Shown: in pieces, positions 1-12,900 of the stretch
Numbering within the stretch: the first letter of the stretch is position 1
How the letters are laid out: each line of letters starts with the position of its first letter
From: Branchiostoma lanceolatum
Taxonomy: Eukaryota; Chordata; Leptocardii; Amphioxiformes; Branchiostomatidae
DNA: 64,000 bases
Direction: 5' to 3'
NCBI RefSeq assembly: GCF_035083965.1
Contig: NC_089722.1
Span: 24,047,142-24,111,141, forward strand
Notes under the pieces: generated by a model
What the model was told of the DNA's origin: nothing
Databases searched by the model: none
What the model saw: the letters and a program-made list of their open reading frames with translations, nothing else
Program-made: the position numbers and the translations under genes

Positions 1-2575
1 GCGTTGACAGAGTTTCGGGATTTTGAGCACAAAACTGTGTATTCTGTCTCAACTCCGTTGCCCAACACCCGTAAAGACTGTCAGGCGCCGTAAACACTTT
101 GACAATCACAATGACACCTAGAGATGCGACGGATAAGAATGGAGATACAGCGGCAGCTCTTCACAATCTGGAGTCATTGTTGCGACTCTAGTAAGCGGTT
201 TATTTCTCCCCCGGTTGAGGTTGGACCCCTCGGGTTCTGTACAAGAGTGCTACAGAAGTGTCCCGGCGACATTTTTTCGGCCGGTGGCCCCTCTGATGTG
301 GTGCTGCGCTATGTGCTCTTGAGCAATTAATAGCGTGTAGACCGTGTTGTTTTACGTGCTTCAAACGGATACACAATTTTGATAGCTTGTGTAAATTGTG
401 AAGGGGCTCAAAAATGTCGGCCATAAGCATGTTTTGTGGCGCGTTTCTAATGACAACAAATACGAGGACACTGTTGAATTTTATCATAACTGATTCCATA
501 TCAAATTCAATGTGCATGGTCGAGTAACCGTACAAGTGGTGGGTCAAGATGACAACTCCGACTAGCCTGAAGTTATATAACAAAAGTAGAGGCGTCCTGT
601 AGGGTGAAATGAACAACACCGAAGTTGAGGATAGGCAGGGGATATACTAGAACAAGTGTATATCGGAAACCTTTTGGATAACTTTCAACGAAATACACTA
701 TCTTGAAAAAATATTTGTGATCTTCCTTTGCGATGAATGCTAATGAACGAATGTTACTCAAAACCGTGCATTTCAGAGGTCTGAACAATTCTTATACTTA
801 TTTCTTTTAAGATTAGCTAATCACAGATGATTATCTTTTTATAGAAACTGTGAAGCAAGTCAACACTACTTATACCTGCTATGCTGCAGTTATAAGAGAT
901 CAAAATACAAATGTCCATTTGAAAAATTCAATGGTGATGGCAAGTCAAGTTTAGACGAGAATAGGACATCTACTTAATACGTGTTGACGCCTTTTTTTCA
1001 GAAAGAAACAGTTTCCCGTGATTTCGATAACGTTTACACTTTTCATCCAGACACAATAATCGTTTGGTTTCTTCCTCCTTGTCTAACTGTCTAACTTTGT
1101 CACGATTATATGAATGGTTGTCAAAAATCAAGTCGGGTAAAACAGAGTAAAAATCAGCAATCTTAAGCGAATTTCAAAAAAATATAAGTCATTAAAAAAT
1201 ACGCTACACCAGAATCTAGAAATAACGATAGATTCACAAAATACAACGTACCTCACAAGATGCAAATTGCCTAGAACAGCGGCCGTCAAAATGACAAAGG
1301 TGGGGATGTTTTAGAAACTTTTCCTCGTCTCCGGTCTCTTAGTACTGCCGTGTGACGTGTACCGTTCCTTTCCTCAGGACGGGACCAAGGCGCACCAGGT
1401 GTCAGCCAAAATGATCTAATTCGTCGGAAAGTTTTGTTTTTCTTTTTGTTGTGAAGAAAACAATAAGGAAGATCCATTTTTAACAGGGGTCGGTTTTTTT
1501 TCATTACAGATATACTAACTCTTCATACCTTACAGTTACACATCCGCGAAACATACTATGAAAAGTGAAATATCTTTTCACTATTTACAATTTTAGAAAA
1601 AAAAGACAAACAGATGTTCTTAAAATTAAGATCTTACGTATATACTAAAGTAAAGGTCATGAAAATAATGTAATTAGCCTCTTAGCCAAACTGACCAACA
1701 TCACAGAATTTTTACGTTTGCAAACATGAGAATGATATCACCATCCAGATGCTTGCTCAAAAAGACATGCATGATGTTGATCGTCCTGTTTCGACATTAT
1801 AGGACAATATTAGCATATTTAGGACTATGACAACATAAATGTTTCATCCTGTACACCCCCCACATCTCGCTAAACTTGGTCTCGACCAAGAGGGCGATGT
1901 AAACACCCCTTCAAAGCACCTGCTCGGTTCCCTCGTCTCGTGTTGCCCTCCAGCACTCCTAACTAAACCCTTGACGACCCAGGTCTATTCAGGTAGCACG
2001 CCCGCCCGGGTAGCTTACTGTACAAGTACAATGGACACTTCTGACTACCTATACAGACTTAGACTTCGGCAAACACATTATAGTTCTCATGTCTTTTTTG
2101 GGAAAGCTGAAATGCGATGCTGCTGAAACATGACGGTTTTCAAGAAATTCTTGCATCTCTGTTTTCACTCCAAGGCAGTGTAGCATTTTTGGGTCTGTCT
2201 ACCCATGTGCGTAACATGTGTCTGTTTGTGTTTCCGCAATTCCCAACATACACAATGCAGCGTTCACATACATCCCCAGTGCCACTATGCTTGTCTATGG
2301 GACTTTCTACTTTGTCACGTTTTTTTATAATCTCGCCAACCCACACCTCTGCCGGCACTTACCCCTTGAGATAAAAAACAGAACAAGACAAAATAGAAAG
2401 CCCGACAAAACTGCGCCTAAAACACGTCAAAATCCAGCCGGACTCACTCCTCTGCTTGAAGAGTATACAATGTACTTGTCGTACGATGTATGTGACAGGG
2501 CCTTTATTGATAAATTTAAAATCTCCTATTCCCGAAACTTAACAAAGAGAAGAACCCCCAAATTTCGAGAGCCAA
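1..2575. other. gene-poor stretch, nothing recognised
   Basis: I find no conserved protein, RNA gene or clear mobile element here. Open frames are short and do not read like known families. Composition is mostly AT-rich with a short GC-rich patch near 180-320. Diverged unique or old repeat DNA is the simplest reading. Confidence 0.5.
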
Positions 2576-2638
2576 AGATTTCGACTTGCAGACGACAGGT
2601 GCAGGTGCGGGTACCTGACGCGGCGGCGAGAGGCGCTC

Positions 2639-2758
2639 TCAGGGCGGTGAGGGGACATGTGGCGGGTGGATTGTGCCCTCCACACGGTTGTTCAAGTCGC
2701 GAAGTACCGGTAGCGAGGTCGAGATGTGGTCCTTCCAGATGTTACCGTTTCTGAACCG
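2639..2758 (-). CDS. possible orphan terminal coding exon, unknown protein
   Basis: On the minus strand an AG acceptor at 2760-2759 is followed by 39 open codons with GC-rich third positions (RFRNGNIWKDHIS... ending HPPHVPSPP) and a TGA at 2639-2641. The surroundings are AT-rich, so this compact GC-rich block stands out. I do not recognise the peptide. I found no convincing upstream exon before the oxygenase gene, and the acceptor has a poor pyrimidine tract. It could be the last exon of an unknown gene, a pseudogene relic, or chance. No start codon lies in the block. Confidence 0.22.
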   Translation of the reverse strand, partial: RFRNGNIWKDHISTSLPVLRDLNNRVEGTIHPPHVPSPP

Positions 2759-2821
2759 CTACAACAGATGTATCATATGTCTTACGTTGTTTCTTTTCAT
2801 ATTTCGCTCGTATTCATATTG

Positions 2822-3056
2822 CTTTAAAAGGGTAGAGGTAGTCCCATAGCCCTTTTGAGGCCGTAGGGGCAGACCCTCTCCATCCACTGCCTTACCTCCC
2901 CAACCTAAGTCAGGTACCCATTTTATACCTGGGTTGAGTAAGGAAAGTCGCGTAAAGTGCATTTCCTGATGACACAAAATCGGTGGCATGTCAGGGATTC
3001 GAACCCAGGACCTCTGGATTCTGGGCTAAACACCTTAACCGTTACGCCAACACGAA
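2822..3056 (-). mobile_element. tRNA-derived SINE
   Basis: Read on the minus strand, the element starts with a tRNA-like head. It has a box A-like segment (GGCGTAACGGTTAAGGTG) and a box B (GGTTCGAATCC) with T-arm pairing. A body follows that contains CAGGTATAAAATGGGTACCT and a TTGGGGAGGTAA segment. The body continues well past the tRNA end, so this is a SINE rather than a tRNA gene. The 3' boundary is approximate and I did not identify target duplications. Confidence 0.65.
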
Positions 3057-6000
3057 GTCACACTTTGCTTTGCCATGGGAAAATATCAGCGTCAGTAACG
3101 TTATCGCTAAGGATCGTATCCAAATTTCCGTTTACAAAATCTATCCGCAGTGCTTGATTAACTCTTGCATTGTGCATCTCATTACATGGATGTCTCGGCT
3201 TCATCGACGTATCGAACATCAAAATGAAATTTGAGAAGGGATGAGTATAGTCGATGATTAAAGAGAATTGACAAGACATGGAACGGAATTACCTTTACTG
3301 GACATTGCGTTTGTCAGAAAGTCCATTGTTGTCGCGCTCAAAAAGCAACTAATGCAGCCATATATGGCACTGGGAAATATTCTAATTCGTCATCTAACAC
3401 GATGACAACTTAAGCTGCAATGAGCTAAGAATAACCCAATTGCAAGGAGACCGTGTTGTTCACTCTGGTGTACAGTTCACACATCATAAGTAGAACGGAA
3501 GTACTAAGGGATTAACATTACCATTCCAACTATAGGCAAACTTTACCTTGATTCTTACACCTGCCTCTACAGGTGTGTCCAAGCGTTACACTTCTTACCA
3601 CACCTGTCGTACAGGGTGTAAAATAACAGCGTCTACAGAGGACAAAGGGAGTGTAACGGTGCAGTTTTTGAACGCTCGGACGAGCTGACTTCAAAGCCCG
3701 GCAGCGCGCCGTACACCGGTGACAAGAACACTCGGGCCCACTCTACCACTCGGACCGCACGCGTATCTCCCTCTCACGGTTAAATGGTGCGTGGAGGACT
3801 TATAACTCTGAACAATATCGCCGGAGTCAACCGTGTTTAGGATATTTGTGCTAATAAACAAGATTCAGCTTGTTCTGGACGTCTTGTGACGTTTTCTTAA
3901 ACGTTTCTCAATGGGTTACATTTCTGATGTGTTTGTAACAGCATCACTCAAAAGATATGTAGAAACAAGCAAAAAATGTACGCAAAGCCGAAAGCGCACA
4001 CCTACTTGAAAAATAACAGTATGGCCCCTTTCAGAAAAACAAAGCAAGCAATTTTGGGTGAAGATAGTTCCAAGATGAACAAATTAAGTGGTAATGTACC
4101 TGCCCCGTTTAGGAAACAATGCCGACGTAACCATAACGATATAAATGTTTTTCGGCTTCGCTCAAATCGGGACTTAAAACTAAAGAAAATGACACAAACG
4201 AAAATGTCAAAGGCAAACCTTGCTTACTTTTTTCTTGGCTGTGAATTAACTTTGATTCCGCTTTTTTAGTTGCCGTCCATAAAAGGAATGTAATGAAATG
4301 CGTCCGACGGAATCTCAAACGTGTTGAGTGTGTATGTTGATGTCGTTATAGTGATTGTTATTACTGAGATTCAAAAACTAAATATTTTGAGAAATCATCT
4401 TGGATACATCACTCAAGCAACGACATCACAGCGAACAAATCCATTGTGGCGTTCTATATAGTGAACACAATTAGAAACGGGTCACATCATAAACGTGTCA
4501 AGTTTCCGTCGCTTTGAAAAGAAAGAGCAGTCCAGAATAGAAGTAGTAACATGGTGAAGTATTGCTTATACCACAGTGAAGAGGTTATTTGATGCTGGGC
4601 ACCAGGGCAACACGAGGCAACTGTTTTCCTCTTTGGACACATAGTACCACAACAAACGGGTTGGAGGGCGTTTCAAAAGGTACTGGAAACGCGTTCTAAA
4701 AGTGCTCTAGAGCCACGTGCAACATGTCCCGGGTCAGTAATGTTGTAGGGCAGACGCCTCGCATGATCTGTGCCCTTCCGCCGGTCAGGGTTGCCTTGCG
4801 CTAGAGTTGTCCTCGTAACGTTACCACATTCTTGCCCCATGGAACCGTTTCCAACCCACAAAGACATGCCAGTATGTCTCAAATAGAACAGTCAAGAACA
4901 TCTTCAGCAAAGCTACACACAGCACACGCTGTCTTAAGAACTACAGGAGCCGGGAGCCTTTCCTTTACATGCAACTCTTTAAGAAAAGTGCAAGAAAACG
5001 TCTAAAGAATTTCATCCCCGTGGCTCAAGCAAGGAGTACCACTAATGACACACATAAAGGGATATTAATATTGTTCCGATACCTGATTATGTTGGCACAC
5101 ACAACATACTAATGTGAGCGATACGGGCCCAATATGTATACAGCTGGCAAATCATGCTAATGAAGATAAGCATCAGTCTGTGAGGAAGTGGACCTGTGAA
5201 GCTGTAGGGGGGAGGGATTAGGGGGTGTATATCTACAGAGGAATTGTGCCAGGTAATACGGCAGTTGCTGGACAGCACACCTATCCCGACCTTGGAGACT
5301 GCGCACCTGGTTCATGTACAACATTGTACTCTCCAAGCAGAGGTTCGGCTCCGGCTTGTTTTTTTGGGCGCTTTTTAAATCGGGATTTCTAGTTGATAGG
5401 TTTTCATTTTGTCTGGTTGACAAAAAAGAAAACCTGACAAAGCGGAGAGCTCAATAAAACGCCTAAAAAGATGTCAAAAGCAAGTAGGGCCGAACCTCTG
5501 GTTGGAGAGGAAAAAAACTGAACTGAAGTCCAGCCGCACAGAGTCGTGTATGTCAGGCAATCATGGCAAAAATAGCCGAAATGTTACAAAGAGTTTAATT
5601 TGCTTTGGCAATCACTGCTACAATGTATGATAAATAAAGATATTATGAAAAGACGAGTTCTCACTAGAATTGTTTCGACAGCAGTTACATAATATCATTT
5701 TGTAATATCATTGATAATTACATGTATGATCATATCAAAAGTGGCCCACTTTTACCACTAGATATGCATTCTGCCTAAGCAGTTTAATTAATGTGTACAT
5801 TATATTGCCTTCAGAACTTATCATTTCGCATAGAAAATATTCAAAGGGGTATTCAAGAAGACTAATATATAAATGAAAAAGGGACTTAGAAACAATAAAA
5901 AAGGATGGAAGACAGTTCAAGATCATCTTGAAATATTATACAACTTATTGTGGTTGTGTATTCACTTATATCAGTACTAAAATTGTCTATTTCCTTATCA

Positions 6001-6909
6001 TCAAGACAAGTACATAGTTCAACTGTCTCAAAGAAAGACTTAACCTCATCTATGTCCATGATGCAACAATTCCTGTATCTTTACAAGTTACCAATGAGCT
6101 AGCATAACTTTTTTTTTTTTTAATCGATTCATCTAAGCCTGATGTTGCCAACGATTTACGAAGAAAGGCGGCTCAATTGTTACTGTAGCAGCATCTCTTC
6201 ACCCTAGGCCAGAAACATCAATGCTCAAGACAAGCATGACTTCACTGACCCATTAGGAGAAGCAGGGGTTACGAAGGCTGCTCGGGAAATTCCCTACCCC
6301 ATTTAAACTTCCTTTTGTGTAACAAACCGACTGGCACTTAAACATGTCAGCACTCATGGTTTCCCTGTGATTCTTTGAAATCTCTTTGATAATGATATAC
6401 AATGTAGATTCCTATGGTTGGCTCTCGATGGTGTTTCATTTCTCTTCATGGTTCCCCTAGGTTTTGCATCATTAGCAACAAAACTAATTTGGAAGGAAAA
6501 GAACTCCTCTCTGCAATGAACGACAAGAAGTTCTGGAGAGCAAACTTCACTTGCTACACCTCGTAAGAGGAGGACCGATGATGATGATGAGCAACAAAAC
6601 TGATGCAGTCAAGGGACTGCTATGGCCAAGGCTGTCTCCTGCTTGTGAATTTTTTTCCGTCAAACTCATTGTTTGGGAGCCCATGCTGTAAAAATTTGTT
6701 GTTAAATCTGTAATCTTAAACTTGTGAAATTACATTTGCCTCAATTTCATGTCATATTTTGTGGAACAAGAAGCATATTTCCATCCTGGGATGGATGGAG
6801 GGACGGGACCTGGAGACAGCCCTGGCTATGGCTCTGAAAATCTGGAGTCTGTGTAACACTGTTGTGTAACACAGTTGACTGTAGCCTGACTACATGGACT
6901 GTAGCCAGC
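3057..6909. other. intergenic region with no supported gene
   Basis: There is no recognisable gene. GC-richer islands occur at about 3660-3780 and 4670-4880. The second contains a roughly 69-codon minus-strand open frame with no recognised family. A diverged sequence pair (about 2395-2440 and 5420-5490, both containing GCCTAAAA and GTCAAAA blocks) suggests an old shared repeat. The right end may include the 3' UTR of the oxygenase gene. Confidence 0.4.
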
Positions 6910-9900
6910 CTACATGTTGGCCACATAGATCCCGTGGGTCTGCATGGGGACTTTGTTGGGTTGGGAGAGCTCTGCCCGGCCCAGCTCGGTGAAGGTCTTC
7001 CCATCCAGGACCAGCAGGAAACAGGTGGACTTCCCCTCATCCGCCCTCACCACAGCAGACAGGACCACACCTGAGAGAGCAGAGAAGTGCACCCTGGAGG
7101 ATTTTGCTGGAACTGCAGTCTTGTATTACCCTTGCCTCAACCCCAAACCTAGCAGACTGTACTACACCTGAGAGGTGCATGGTCTCCTAAGTGTTGGACT
7201 GTCACCTGGTGGAGTTTCCTGGAACTGCAGTCCTGGATGTCTACTTCAGATCTTTTCATACACATATCACAGGCTACCCATTGGGGGGCCAATTCTCTGT
7301 CTAGACTCCCCTAGTATGAAGATACTATATTGTTCTACTGTATAATCTGTTGATAGACAGTGAATTTTCTCCCCTTTAGATTTTATAGCGTGTTATTTTA
7401 AGAATGTACATGTATATTGCTTGTAAGAGTTTGTATGATTGTATACCTGTATGATTTTATATTGTTAACTGATGTAACCATCTTATTCTATTATGTATTG
7501 TGGAGCAAGGTTAGCCCCTTACAATAGCTACCGCTAGTTGGGCAACCTTAGCTGTTGTACCGTGCACACGTCAAATGAATAAATAAAAAAATAAATCACA
7601 GGCTACTTGAAATGTTTCGGTAATGCACACTTTTCAAGTACAACCAATGATGAATAAACTGAATTATACATTGCTCAACACAAGTACTGACTGTTGACTG
7701 TTGCTATATTCTCTAGATCCAAATGCAATACAATTATAACTACCATCATCCTCTGAGGTTGGGTTTGGTGCCTCCACAAAGACAGGCTCTGAAGTGTAAC
7801 AGTTCTCCTCAGACCAGTATATGTTCTCTTTAGTCTGGGCATCCACCTTCACTAGCTAGGAAAATTGTAATAAAGTTAGCAATCTGGAAAGTAAAGATAC
7901 CCCACACAAACATTTAAAACTTAATTTCATAGTCTAATACACAGTGTAAGTATTACCACAATGTTTTCATGACCCAGATTTTATTACTGTTTAAAACTTA
8001 TACAATGTGGTGCATACTAGTAAGTTGCATGTCAACAAATGTTGTTTTGTAAATGAATTATATACTTATGTCACTTACTCTGAATGGCGTACGGTAAACA
8101 TCTACTGCGTAGATGTAGCGGTACTTCCTCCCATTGTACTTTTCATTAACCCTGGGCAGATCAAAGTTGGCTACAACAAAAAACATGGACAGTACAGGTT
8201 ATTGTACAGGATATTGTACTCTATTGAACAGTGAACGTTATTGTGTGGAAATAGACATGAAAAAGTGACTTCAATTAAAACTAAACTGAAAGATACTACG
8301 GAACTGTTTGAACTATGACAGAGCGAAGAAAAGTGAATTAAGTGAAGAAAAGTCTTCTGTTCCAAGTGTATTGTGATAAGCTGGTAAAATACATATCAAG
8401 AATCAATAAGGTCCACAGTTAACATGAAGATGCATCAGTAATACATAATATTAGTCATAGCAGGTAACTAATTGATCTATTAGACTAATAGTATTTTTTA
8501 CAAAGAAGCAAAATAGATTAATTGCAGTTCCAAGGCAACCTGTTTTGATAGGAAGTGCAAATTGAGTGTGGAAGTGCAAATGAGTGTTGTTCAGCACCAA
8601 GGACAGGTGCGGAATTGTTACTGTACAGTAACTGGCAAAAACTGAAATTCTGTCACCGTAAGCACAGCCTACTTCAACAGAAAAGTAAAATGTGTTCTAT
8701 TCAGCACCAAGGACAGGCATGTTATTGCTTACCACCGATAAGCAATAACGCTGTTGTAAGGCCAAGGAAAAATATGTTGTGTTTCTGCTTACCCCAAAAT
8801 CGGTTACCGACATCCAAAGACAAAAGAAAAAACCTTCCAACCATACTTTTTTCAGGACTGTAATCAGAAAGAAATTTAATCTAATTTTCCTAGACTTTGC
8901 GAAGAACTGTTGTTACCATCAGTGAGGATCTCTGGCACACAGTAGATGGAGTCGTCCTTCCTGATAGCCGAGGCCAGGGTGTCGGACAGCTTCACTAGGT
9001 TCTCATCATCAGGGACGTCCTGTAGGTCACAAATAAACAAGATTATGGGGATAGTTCATCGACTAGTGAGGTTTCACATGCTGCCTGAGGCAAAATTCTT
9101 CACTCTACATCTTCTTTTTGGTCATATCTTTCATTAGTTATTGAGATATTTGCCTCTAAAGTTAGTTAAATTTCCCAAACCCAAGTATTATTCCAGATTG
9201 ATGGGATCATTGATCAGTAGCTTACACCTCTATGTTCTGACACACCTATGTTCCTGTACCCGTGTTCCGACACCCCCTAGCCCTAGCCTTCGCCCTTGTC
9301 CTAGTCTTAGCCCTAAGCCCTAGCCCTAGTCCTAGATTTGTAGCAATGACCTATAACATAGGGGCGTTGGAATGTAGGGGTGTTAGAACATAGGGGCATC
9401 CCCGTTCAGTATTGTAAAAGTCAAGCAAACATTAATATTAATCAACACAATCTACCTCTGGAACATCAAGAGGCAGGACAAATCTAGCAATGTAGTTGTC
9501 CGTGTCTCCGAGCTTCTCGTTGGCCTCCTCCTTGGACCAGGTGCGGAGGTTGTGCAGGTAGAACTGGAAGACGGCATCCATCTTGGCAAAGGCACACAGG
9601 TCCATGACCAGGTGTCCGTTGTCTTCGTACGCGTTGATGTGGTGGAATGTCATCATCGCGTCTGCTGTGTACTTGGTGGTCCAGACCTTCCCTGTGGCCT
9701 TCTCTATAACATGGAACTGGGTCTGGTAAAACAAGGTGAAGAAGACAAAGAAACAACATAAGAAAACAATGGATGATTCAAACATTTTGTCCCAGATTTG
9801 ACTTTTGCTGACCTCGTGTGTTTCTGCATATCCCAATATAGACATTAGCATATATCCTCAGTGTTGCTATTTTTGTCTGTGAAATGAAGGATTGCAAAGC

Positions 9901-12900
9901 GGTATGGGTAATGAGGTAAAGTTTGTCCTCTCTGATTGCCTTGTGTAGTAATTTGGTAGTGAACACGTTTTGGGAATAATGGAAGTTTCTTAATTACTGG
10001 TACGGTCAAACTGATGTACACATGTCCTAATATCTAGAGACAGTGCATTGCACAAAAATTAAAATAATGACAATAATACTAAAGCCTTGAGAGGGATAAT
10101 GCACCAAGCATCTTTGTTAAGTTGCCTGGGGACTTAATTCCAGACCTTAAAAAAATGATGAAGATGGCCAACAACATCTTATGATTCCAGACTCACAGGA
10201 ATCTCCTTGTGAAACTGGAAGGCCCAGTCCACACCCTTGCCCAACAGGGGGCCTGCCATGATCTTCAACACGTTCAGAAAAAATGGCTGCTCCACGAAGA
10301 CAATGTAGTTCTCGGTCATGGCAAAACTGTGGAAGTAGTTCGGGAAGGCACCATACTTCTGGGGGATCTTGGCAATGATGGAGGCTTTCTGGAGGGGGTT
10401 CTCCACTTCACCTGGATTGTCATAAAAAGATATGAACATCAGCTGGATAATCATGATCCCCTCGCTGTTAAGGAGTTCCTTCTTTGTGTTGGATCAAAGC
10501 TCAAAACTTTACAAAATATTTTTCATAAGATTCGTAACTTCTCAGATAGTGCGCCAAAAATAATTACTCAAGCAACTGGATAAAGTTTTGAAAACTTTAT
10601 CCAGTTGCTTGAGTAATTATTTTTGGCATATCTTACTACCTTGATGTCTAACTTTCATCAACGTTTTCAGATAGTGCTTTGTGCATTTTTCATAAAATTT
10701 GTACATTTTGTATCGTACAGTGAGTCACTACTTCATGCCTTTTTCATAAAAGTCCTACCCATTTCATCAAATTTGTAGAAAAATTGCTTAGACACCCTTG
10801 ACTATTGCTACAGTGTCAATCAAACTTCCCCCTACCCTTATCCGGCGGAGGGATCTTGATCAGGCAGTACCCCCCGTTCTTGCCGTAGGTCGTTCCCATG
10901 TTGTACGTGGTTCCGTCTGTGTCGTTCTGAGCATGTGCAGTGGCTCCGTTCACCGCAACATACTTCTCATAGTCTACCTAGAAATATGATCATAATAAAC
11001 AATTTCGACGACGACGAGCGGTGCTCAGGCCAGAATGGTCAAAATGAAATTGCAATATCGCATAGTTTGGATATTGTATAACTTGAAAAGCAGGACTGGT
11101 GCATTTTAGAAGTCTAATCAAAATTTTGAACACTATTCAATGTGAAAGGAAGTCAGAACTTTTGATGAATGAATGATAAGTACTGTACACCATTAATGTT
11201 TCTGTGTTGCATCTATTGACAACTTCTGTTTTGCATTCAGATTTTTCTTCAGCTGACTCAATTCTGAAAGTTTTCCATACATAACTGCTTAATATACATA
11301 AACTGGGAAATATCCCCAATAGAAAAAATGATAATGGTATCTTCACCTTCAATTTGCCGGAGTCCAGGGTTCTGGGGTCGACCTTGCGGATGAAGGGGAG
11401 CTCCGTGTGTGCGTAATATTCCTCCCCCACCTGCATGAGATGGACGTTCCCATTGTCAGTCCTGGGCCTGGACATGGGAGTGAAATAAGCGAACATCCTG
11501 CAGGGAACAGAAAGGTCAACAATTTTGGGGTTATTTCAAGAAATATTAGCAACATTTTCTAAATAAAGTATAGGCTAGTACAGGTGCTTAACAACAGGCA
11601 TCATGAGTTCTTGACTTCTACACTCAAGAACTGACCCTTACCAAACGGTAATGGACATAATGACTTGACCAACTATTATTTGTTATTATTGTTTATTCAT
11701 TATTTATCTATTCTTTGTATCATTGTTACAATTTGAGTCACCTTGGTTCTGACCAAGCTTTAGTTATTTATTGTTATGTTGACCCCTTGACATGCCCTCA
11801 TCTTGACGTCTATGAAAAGCGGCCAAGATGGCCGATTAGAGCTTTTTTCGAGAATAAATAAAGGCACAAACAAACTTAAGAATTTGCATAAGACCAAGAC
11901 ACTGACATTTAAAACTGTAACTTTCCTGACAGAAAAACAGGAACACATGATGTTCTCACAAATGCCCATTTCTCAACTGATTAGAATCTTGAGAGGGATG
12001 TTGGAATAGATTGAATCTAAGTTACATCTACTCAGGCCAATCTGATGCCTGTTCTGCTATATTGAAATTCTGAATCATCAAAACCATTCTTGTATCATGT
12101 TGATGAAGGTTGAGACATCCAGATAGTATTACACAAGATACAGTTAAAAAAATAACTGGATACAATGTTGATCCAGTTCAACTTCAACTTTAGTAACACC
12201 CCCAAATGACCCCATCAGGGGCATAGCAGGGGAGAGGAGGCCCCGGGCTAGGGTGGGCAGGCCTGCAGCCTGGCCCAGAACATCTCAACTGTGGGAGACA
12301 GTTGCTCGAGGAACTGTTATCTTGTGCATTCTTGTACCACAGAAAAGGTACACTCAAGTACCATCAGGAAAGTAAGGAAAGTGATCTCGAACCAGTTTTG
12401 CTCAAATATAATGAACAGATGAGCTAATCTTCCACTGGTCGTGTCAGAGAAGACAGACGCTTTATACAGTATTTTACAGGTTCATTGTACTGGGGAAATT
12501 CCCCTAGCTCTTTTCGACAAGCACAATGAACAGTGGACCACGGCTTAACGTCCCGTCCTAAGGACTGCGGCCCTTTCTGTAAGCGCATGTCGGGATCGAA
12601 CCCGGGGCTTCTAGTTCCAGAGGCAGGGCCGCTAACCACTGGACTACACACGCTACCATAATTTCAGGAATTTTTTCACCTGGAAAAGATGCTCTTGCAG
12701 GGATCAGGGTAGGCGGAGGTGCCGAACTCTGACATGACGATCCTCTTCTGCTCCAGTCCCTGCACATACGCATCACTGCGCAGAAACTTACTCTGGTACC
12801 TCACATCTCCATTCTGTAGATAAGAAGAACTCAATTGGACAACAGTTGCAACAGGTATGGATACCAACTCGTAAATACAACATTGCTCAATCCTTGGCCA

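Noticed and set aside
2218-2754. A 178-codon plus-strand open frame
   Set aside because: The composition is odd (Lys/Arg/Thr runs, then Arg/Ala), no domain is recognisable, and it overlaps a better minus-strand exon-like block.
2985-3056. A tRNA gene on the minus strand
   Set aside because: Box A and box B are present, but the anticodon arm and acceptor stem do not fold well and a SINE body follows directly.
11640-11870. Possible LINE 3' end (GAATAAATAAAGG tail) in an oxygenase intron
   Set aside because: I could not find matching duplications at both ends, so it is not listed as an element.
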